Assembly: GCF_937997595.1 (NCBI RefSeq)
Contig: NZ_CALKTS010000002.1
Location: 1-10,963 of the forward strand
DNA: 10,963 nt
Reading direction: 5' to 3'
Origin: an uncultured Campylobacter sp.
Lineage (GTDB): Bacteria > Campylobacterota > Campylobacteria > Campylobacterales > Campylobacteraceae
The notes under the pieces were generated by a model. The model was not told the origin of the DNA. It saw only the letters and a list, made by a program, of their open reading frames with translations, and did not search any database. The position numbers and the translations under genes are program-made. Position 1 is the stretch's first letter. Each line of letters begins with the position of its first letter. Below, piece after piece: positions 6,414-10,963 of this stretch.

Positions 6414-8063
6414 TCACTCCTTTAAATTTGTCTCAAAGCCGAGCTCAAACGTCGTCGGATCGCCCGCGCTCAGCAGCTTGACGTCGCCTGAAAGCTTTTC
6501 GTTTGCGAGCTTTTTGCCAAAATACAGCCCGATGCCGCTTCCTTGCTTTTTGGTAGTTTTTGGCTGGGTCAAAATTTTATCCCGAAGCTCCTTGCTCACG
6601 CCGCTGCCGTAGTCCGTGACGGATATTTTGCACATGCCGTTTTCAAATTTGACGTCCAAAAAAACCTGCCGTTTGGCGATCTCGTCTTTGTATCGCTCCA
6701 CGACCGCGTCTTTTGCGTTGTGAATGAGGATGAGTAAAATTTGCTGCACGATGCCCATCCGCTGCGTGGCCTCTTCATCTTTAAACTCGCGCAGGCTTAC
6801 CGCGACGTTTGCTTTGCTAAGCTCGGTGTGCATTAGTTTTAGTAGGTCTTTTATGCAGCGCTGCACGCTAAATTTTTGCGGAGCGTCGCTACTTTTATAA
6901 AAATTTCTAAAAATCTCGATCGTATCGCTTAAAAGCACGGTCGCGGCCTGCCCTTTTTGCAGCATATGCTCTAGCGTCGCGGCGTCTAGCTTGCCGTCTT
7001 TTTGTAGCATAAGCAGGCTTGATATCATCAAATTTAGCGAATTAACCGGCTGGATAAACTGATGATTTATGCCGCTGATTAGCTCGCCCGCCTCGCTCAT
7101 GCGCGCTTTGTGCTTGAGTAGGGCCTCGTAGTCGTCTTGTAGGTTTTTGATTTTTGAGTACATAAAGTTATGTAAGAAATTCGCCACCAGCGCCAAAGCC
7201 GCGAACGCAAAAAGCAGGATGAGGGCGTTTTTTAGCGCGGAGTTAAGCAGCGCGGCGAGCTCCTTTTCGTTATCGGTGCCGGCTCCTATGAACCAGTTTA
7301 GCGTGGGGATCTCGGCGACGGAGATGAAATTTGAGCCGATATTTAGGCTCGTGATGTCCTCGTCGCGCAGGAAAAGCTCTTTAAATTTATCCTCGATCTG
7401 CTTTTTTAGCGCTGCGTCCTTCATCGGGGTTAAAATTTCGCCGCCGTGCGTGACGATAAAGGCGTAGGTATCTGGCGCGAGTTTAAATTTTTCCATATTT
7501 TTTAGTATGTTTTGCAGCTTCACCACGCCGCAAAACACTCCCGCAAACGAGCCGCCGTCCATGACGGGTACGCATAAATTTAACGTAGGCTCGCCTAAAA
7601 TTTTATGGCGCTGCATAAAATTTACCGTGGGTGTGAGCGTGTTTTTGGTCTCCTCAAACCACACAAGCCCCGTGCGCAGGCTCTTTGGCATCGCTTCATC
7701 GTCGCCCAGCTCCTTGCCGTCCACGAATATTTCTCCGTCCTCGCGCAAAAACTGCAAGGCGTCGAATTCTGCGGAGTTTTCTTTAAAAAGACGTATGAAG
7801 CCGCCGAGCTTTTCGTCGTCTCGTATCGCGTCCGCGTTTTGCATAAATTTAGCCGCGCGCACCAGCGAGTGCAGCCGCTCGTCCAGCCAAAACGAGAAAT
7901 TCCCGACGATATTTTCACTAGCGGCGATCTTGTTTTTATCCGCAAGCGCCGTGATCTGCGCCTTGGCGCCCTCGTAGTTTTTCACGCCCAAAAGTACTAC
8001 GAAAAGGCTTGCGAAAATGATGATGAAGTAAATTTTAAAATTATGTTCGTGTAAGGCTTTCAT
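6414..8063 (-). CDS. Membrane sensor histidine kinase with dCache-like periplasmic domain
   Basis: This is a 549-residue inner-membrane histidine kinase, partner of the response regulator that follows it. A first membrane segment (about 11-27) and a second (about 279-297) bracket a periplasmic region of about 250 residues that looks like a double Cache sensor (WFEETKNT near 135-142; the second lobe ends in TLNWFIGAG). No HAMP domain is obvious; a short coiled stretch (about 302-320) leads to the H-box GELISGINHQFIQPVN with His334. The ATPase domain has the N box LILIHNAKDA (Asn449), the G1 box TDYGSG (Asp484, Gly486, Gly488) and the G2 box GSGIGLYFGKKLA (508-520). Cache sensors bind small metabolites; the ligand here is unknown. 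The ATG has no good Shine-Dalgarno, and a -10 box lies just 6 bases upstream. It sits 39 bases after the stop of dsbI on the same strand. Confidence 0.93.
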   Translation of the reverse strand: MKALHEHNFKIYFIIIFASLFVVLLGVKNYEGAKAQITALADKNKIAASENIVGNFSFWLDERLHSLVRAAKFMQNADAIRDDEKLGGFIRLFKENSAEFDALQFLREDGEIFVDGKELGDDEAMPKSLRTGLVWFEETKNTLTPTVNFMQRHKILGEPTLNLCVPVMDGGSFAGVFCGVVKLQNILKNMEKFKLAPDTYAFIVTHGGEILTPMKDAALKKQIEDKFKELFLRDEDITSLNIGSNFISVAEIPTLNWFIGAGTDNEKELAALLNSALKNALILLFAFAALALVANFLHNFMYSKIKNLQDDYEALLKHKARMSEAGELISGINHQFIQPVNSLNLMISSLLMLQKDGKLDAATLEHMLQKGQAATVLLSDTIEIFRNFYKSSDAPQKFSVQRCIKDLLKLMHTELSKANVAVSLREFKDEEATQRMGIVQQILLILIHNAKDAVVERYKDEIAKRQVFLDVKFENGMCKISVTDYGSGVSKELRDKILTQPKTTKKQGSGIGLYFGKKLANEKLSGDVKLLSAGDPTTFELGFETNLKE

Positions 8064-8069
8064 GCGCCC

Positions 8070-8075
8070 AGTATA
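8070..8075 (-). promoter_or_regulatory. Candidate -10 box immediately before the sensor kinase
   Basis: The minus strand reads TATACT at 8075-8070, five of six to consensus, with only 6 bases before the ATG at 8063. If used, the transcript would start at or next to the start codon, that is, leaderless. This fits the lack of a Shine-Dalgarno, but it is inferred from spacing alone. Confidence 0.3.
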
Positions 8076-8078
8076 GCA

Positions 8079-8104
8079 AAATCGGTCTAAATTTAGACCG
8101 ATTT
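8079..8104 (-). terminator. Perfect palindrome overlapping the dsbI stop, terminator
   Basis: Bases 8079-8104 are a perfect 26-base palindrome. Its GC-containing arms are ATCGGTCTA and TAGACCGAT around a central AATT loop. On the minus strand, directly after the dsbI stop, the stem is followed by TTTT, a classic intrinsic terminator for dsbL-dsbI. It could also serve as an operator for the kinase promoter beside it. Confidence 0.65.
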
Positions 8105-8726
8105 AAGCTTTTTTGAGGGTTAAAATTTTGCAAACGAACATCGCGGCGAGCACGACGAAGCAGACGCCAAAGCCGATCAGCGTGCAGTCGGCCATCGACA
8201 TAAATTTGCTTGATGGGATCAGATACCAGCCGTCCTCATAAAGATCGACTAAATACTTCTGAAAGCCGTCTAGCGTGACGCCCTCAGGCACCAGCGGATT
8301 ATCGTAGCCGCAGTCGCCCGTAGGCAAGAACCAATCGGGCGCCCACCGCTCAAGCGGCAGGCCGAACGGATAGTGCGGCTCGGTCGAGCAGCCCTGCACG
8401 CCGAACGGATCGTCTCCGTGGACGGCGTCGTGGATTTTGATTAGTTTGGCGCTATACATTATGCCCTGGATCGCGCCCCAAAAGGCTAGCAGGTAGCCTG
8501 CGAGCGCGAGGAGTAAATTTTTGGGATTTATGATCGCGACCAGGCCTCCTAGCGCCATGCACAAAAAGGCAAAGCGGATATAGACGCACTGCTCGCAAGG
8601 CGGCATATAGACGTAGTTTTGAAACAGCGAGTGCGCTAGGATCACGAGTCCCACGCTCACCGCTATGAGGATCGCCCACGGCAGGCGGCTATCGCCGAAT
8701 TTCGTTATTTTTTCCGCAAATTTCAT
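8103..8726 (-). CDS. dsbI: DsbI/DsbB-type quinone-linked disulfide oxidoreductase
   Basis: This inner-membrane protein of about 207 residues would reoxidise its partner DsbL and pass electrons to quinone. Four hydrophobic segments are visible (about 16-34, 52-67, 72-92 and near the C-terminus 182-202, numbering from ATG 8726). The first periplasmic loop holds the redox pair CEQC (Cys44, Cys47) directly before the second segment, followed by the Arg (VYIR) typical of DsbB. The second loop is long and carries Cys113 and Cys139, the pair that reacts with the DsbA-type partner. That long loop and its pairing with a CPFC oxidase fit the DsbI of assT loci. The start is placed at ATG 8726, because TAGGG (8738-8734) is 7 bases away; the in-frame GTG at 8732 would be only one base from it. 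The gene follows dsbL closely, so the two form one operon ended by the 8079-8104 hairpin. Confidence 0.92.
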   Translation of the reverse strand: MKFAEKITKFGDSRLPWAILIAVSVGLVILAHSLFQNYVYMPPCEQCVYIRFAFLCMALGGLVAIINPKNLLLALAGYLLAFWGAIQGIMYSAKLIKIHDAVHGDDPFGVQGCSTEPHYPFGLPLERWAPDWFLPTGDCGYDNPLVPEGVTLDGFQKYLVDLYEDGWYLIPSSKFMSMADCTLIGFGVCFVVLAAMFVCKILTLKKA

Positions 8727-8733
8727 GCCCACG

Positions 8734-8738
8734 CCCTA
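8734..8738 (-). promoter_or_regulatory. Ribosome binding site deciding the dsbI start
   Basis: TAGGG on the minus strand overlaps the dsbL stop codon TAG and is 7 bases from ATG 8726. The upstream GTG at 8732 would leave a single base of spacing. Translation of dsbI is therefore probably coupled to the end of dsbL. Confidence 0.5.
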
Positions 8739-9392
8739 TTTTTTAAGCAGCTCTTCAATTAGCTGCGCCATGCCGTCGATAGAGCTGATGGACTTCGTCA
8801 TGATTAGGTATTTGCCGTTTACGACGAACGCCGGCACGCCTTGGATTTTCGCTACGTCGTAGCTCTCGTCCCATTTTTTAAGCAGTTCGGCGACTTTGGG
8901 ATCCTCTAGCTTTTTTTGATAGTCCGCCTCGCTGATGCCCGCCGCGTCAAGCCCCGTCTTTAAAAACGCAGCCTCGTCCTTGCCGTCGCTCCAGCGCTGC
9001 TTTTGATCGTGATAGGCCTTGTAGTAGGCAAATTTTGCTTTTTTAAACAGCGAGTTTTCATCTAGCAGGCTCACGCCCTTTTCCTCGTCCATCACGGCTA
9101 AAACGGCAAAAATTTTACTCGCCGCCTCGCCGTATTCGCCCTTGGTTTTTAGATGAAACGGTACGTATTTTAGCCCCGCGACCTTTTCGACGACCTTCGG
9201 AGTGACGGTTTTGTCGTATTTATAGCAAAACGGGCATGCGTAGCTAAAGACCTTAACTAGCGTGTTTTGTTCTACCGATAGCGGTTTTTCGAGCTTTACG
9301 TAGTCCTCACCCTCGGTAAATGCGGACGCGCTAAGGGCGCCGAACATCGCTACGGCTAAAAAGCCTTTGCTAAATTTAGAAAATAGCTTCAT
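8736..9392 (-). CDS. dsbL: DsbL-type periplasmic thiol oxidase with CPFC active site
   Basis: This DsbA-family oxidase of 218 residues has a Sec signal peptide (about 1-24, ending LSASA). The active site is SYACPFC (Cys53, Cys56). The CPFC dipeptide is that of E. coli DsbL, the dedicated oxidant of AssT, rather than the CPHC of general DsbA. The cis-proline loop is GVPAFVV (Val186-Pro187), and the helical insertion lies between the two. The protein is Lys-rich (PKVVEK, FKKAK, LLKKW), as expected of a specialised DsbL with a basic surface. It is the first gene of the dsbL-dsbI operon and is divergent from the second assT, reproducing the partners of the E. coli assT-dsbL-dsbI module in another arrangement. 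AAGGAG (9399-9404) lies 6 bases before the ATG. Confidence 0.93.
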   Translation of the reverse strand: MKLFSKFSKGFLAVAMFGALSASAFTEGEDYVKLEKPLSVEQNTLVKVFSYACPFCYKYDKTVTPKVVEKVAGLKYVPFHLKTKGEYGEAASKIFAVLAVMDEEKGVSLLDENSLFKKAKFAYYKAYHDQKQRWSDGKDEAAFLKTGLDAAGISEADYQKKLEDPKVAELLKKWDESYDVAKIQGVPAFVVNGKYLIMTKSISSIDGMAQLIEELLKK

Positions 9393-9427
9393 GGAATGCT
9401 CCTTAAAATGATTTTGTTTGCGTTAAT

Positions 9428-9433
9428 TTTATA
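9428..9433 (-). promoter_or_regulatory. Candidate -10 box of dsbL-dsbI
   Basis: The minus strand reads TATAAA at 9433-9428, which would give a leader of about 28 bases before ATG 9392. Another TATAAA lies at 9486-9481 on the same strand, so the choice between them is uncertain. Confidence 0.3.
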
Positions 9434-9535
9434 TCCTCTCGCCGCCGCAGAACTCACGCTAAGATAAATTTTAGATTAAATTTATAGAATTTCGGCTAAA
9501 TTTTGGCGCAAAAGCTAAAATTTGAAATTATTTTT

Positions 9536-9541
9536 TATAAT
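9536..9541 (+). promoter_or_regulatory. Predicted -10 box of the second assT
   Basis: TATAAT at 9536-9541 is an exact consensus within a T-rich stretch. The leader would be about 78 bases, noticeably longer than for the other genes here and leaving room for regulation. No good -35 box is present at standard spacing. Confidence 0.45.
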
Positions 9542-9626
9542 TAAGCAAGTTTTAATAAACGCGTGATTTTTATGTTAGCGAGGTTGATTAAAATTACGAT
9601 ATCAAACCAATTCAAAGGAGAATAAG

Positions 9627-10963
9627 ATGAAGCGAACTCTTTCCTCATTTGCACTGGCTGCGGTGCTTTTAGGTGGTCTAAGTACGGCTGCGCTAGCTAT
9701 CGGCGGACCTAGCGGCGCGCACATAGACTACGCCGTCCCCGGCAAGATCGGCGAAGTAGTCGTTAATCCATACGACATCGCGCCTCTAACGGCGGTGATC
9801 AAAAACGGCGGCTACACGCTAGCAAACGCAAAAGTCACCATCGTGCCGAAGCCGGACGGCCAGACGATCAGCTATAAGGTCGCCGATAAACACCTTCGCA
9901 CGCACGGCGGAATCCCCGTTTTCGGGCTCTACCCCGACTATCAAAATACCGTCGAGGTCGAGTACGATAAAATTTATAAGGACCAAACCGAGCACGTAAA
10001 AGAAACCTATAAAATTTACGCTCCCGCGATTTATCTAGAGAGCTCCGGTATGCCGTCTCAAAAGGGCGCATTGTTTGATAAAATCGAGGTCGTGAAGGCT
10101 CCGAGCGCTAAATTTGCAAACCGCCTCTACTACGTAAATAACTTCGTAAATAAAACGGGCAAGGGCACCAAAGTCGTGTGGAACAACCCCGCAGGCGGCG
10201 CGATCGAGTGGAACTACAGCCCGAACAACTTCATCCTAGACACCAAAGGCGAAGTGCGCTGGTATATGGAGCCGAGTAAAATTTACGACCTCAAGCAGCC
10301 CTTTAGCGCGGGCGTCATGATGGGCTTTAAGCAAAACGACGACGGCGCGATGACATGGGGTTACGGCCAAAGATACGTCAAATACGACATAATGGGACGC
10401 GAAATCTTTAACCGCGAGCTACCTGCGAGCTACAACGACTTCTCGCACTCTATGGACGTAGCGCAAAACGGACACTACTTCCTGCGCGCGGCAAATGCCA
10501 ACTATAAGCGCGCCGACGGCAAAAACGTCCGCACCGTGCGCGACGTCATCGTCGAGGTCGATCGCGACGGCAACGTCGTGGATGATTTTAGGCTGTATGA
10601 AATTCTCGATCCGTATCGCGACATCGTGCTAAAAACGCTCGATCAGGGTGCGGTGTGCCTAAATATCGACGCTAAAAAGGCGGGGCACACCGCAAGCGCA
10701 GACGAGTTAGCTGCGATGGATACGAACGAAAAATGGGGTGATATCGTGAGTTCGGGCCCTGGACGCAACTGGGCGCACGTAAATAGCGTGGACTACGACC
10801 CAAGCGACGATAGCATCATCATCTCTAGCCGCCACCAAGACGCCGTCATCAAGATCGGTCGCGACAAAAAGATCAAGTGGATAATGGGCGCGCACAAAGG
10901 CTGGAAGGACCAGTTTAAAGGCTATTTGCTCCAGCCTGTAGATAAAGACGGCAAAAAGATCGT
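9627..10963 (+). CDS. assT: Arylsulfate sulfotransferase AssT (second copy), 3'-truncated by window edge
   Basis: From ATG 9627 the frame is open without a stop to the window end, giving 445 residues of a protein expected near 600. The start is supported by AAAGGAG at 9614-9620, six bases upstream. A signal peptide ends about Ala-Leu-Ala (22-24). Active-site residues visible are His274 in DFSHS, His384 in RNWAHVNS, and Arg402 with His403 in SSRHQ. The sulfate-accepting His of the QHT motif and the disulfide cysteines lie beyond the edge; Cys344 matches Cys338 of the first copy. It is clearly a paralogue of the 1805-3577 gene but diverged, with 8 extra residues between VCLN and RNWAH and different residues around the first His. 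It is divergent from dsbL-dsbI, so the enzyme and its oxidase pair may share control from 9393-9626. Confidence 0.95.
   Translation, partial: MKRTLSSFALAAVLLGGLSTAALAIGGPSGAHIDYAVPGKIGEVVVNPYDIAPLTAVIKNGGYTLANAKVTIVPKPDGQTISYKVADKHLRTHGGIPVFGLYPDYQNTVEVEYDKIYKDQTEHVKETYKIYAPAIYLESSGMPSQKGALFDKIEVVKAPSAKFANRLYYVNNFVNKTGKGTKVVWNNPAGGAIEWNYSPNNFILDTKGEVRWYMEPSKIYDLKQPFSAGVMMGFKQNDDGAMTWGYGQRYVKYDIMGREIFNRELPASYNDFSHSMDVAQNGHYFLRAANANYKRADGKNVRTVRDVIVEVDRDGNVVDDFRLYEILDPYRDIVLKTLDQGAVCLNIDAKKAGHTASADELAAMDTNEKWGDIVSSGPGRNWAHVNSVDYDPSDDSIIISSRHQDAVIKIGRDKKIKWIMGAHKGWKDQFKGYLLQPVDKDGKKI

Noticed and set aside
7507..8054. Two overlapping plus-strand open frames opposite the sensor kinase
   Set aside because: Both are antisense to clear Cache-kinase sequence, rich in Ser/Pro or Arg, and without ribosome sites or family motifs.
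9503..9516. TTGGCGCAAAAGC as a sigma-54 promoter
   Set aside because: It lacks the required GG to GC spacing of the -24/-12 elements.

Overview
The window looks like a chromosomal segment of a Campylobacter or close relative (Campylobacterota), most likely from the oral group around C. rectus, C. showae, C. curvus or C. gracilis. This is inferred from AAATTT-rich intergenic DNA, AAGGAG ribosome sites with AT-rich promoters lacking a clear -35 box, a tautomerase resembling the H. pylori HP0924 type (recalled from memory), and the overall gene content. The species cannot be fixed without a search.

Layout. The left 1.6 kb is ordinary metabolism: the 3' part of a short-chain dehydrogenase (1-548, +), a small NAD(P)-binding Rossmann protein of the YraR/HTATIP2 type (799-1398, +) whose C-terminus may be frameshifted, and a convergent small 4-oxalocrotonate tautomerase-like protein (1407-1616, -). 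From 1805 to the right edge the window is dominated by a periplasmic sulfotransferase and disulfide-oxidation locus. In order it holds: a complete arylsulfate sulfotransferase AssT (1805-3577, +); a convergent, AT-rich TupA-like substrate-binding protein with no permease or ATPase beside it (3742-4584, -); a DsbA-type thiol oxidase with CPHC (4748-5401, +); a leftward block of response regulator (5726-6412), dCache-type sensor kinase (6414-8063), DsbI/DsbB-type quinone-linked oxidase (8103-8726) and DsbL-type oxidase with CPFC (8736-9392); and a second, divergently transcribed AssT (from 9627, running off the right edge).

How it fits together. In uropathogenic E. coli, assT-dsbL-dsbI form one module in which DsbL, reoxidised by DsbI, makes the disulfide that periplasmic AssT needs. 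Here the first AssT keeps the known active-site residues and a Cys pair in the region of that disulfide. The second AssT shares an intergenic region with dsbL-dsbI. AssT moves sulfate from one phenolic sulfate ester to another phenol without PAPS. The two-component system lies immediately downstream of dsbI, behind a strong hairpin terminator, so it is a candidate local regulator of the module. That role is inferred from position only.

Intergenic regions carry several good hairpin terminators (3637-3663, 3693-3721, 5636-5687, 8079-8104), plausible -10 elements, and a palindrome upstream of the first assT. I saw no tRNA, rRNA, CRISPR array, insertion sequence or phage gene. The most unusual aspects are the two divergent AssT paralogues bracketing two different DsbA-family enzymes, a private two-component system and an orphan oxyanion-type binding protein.
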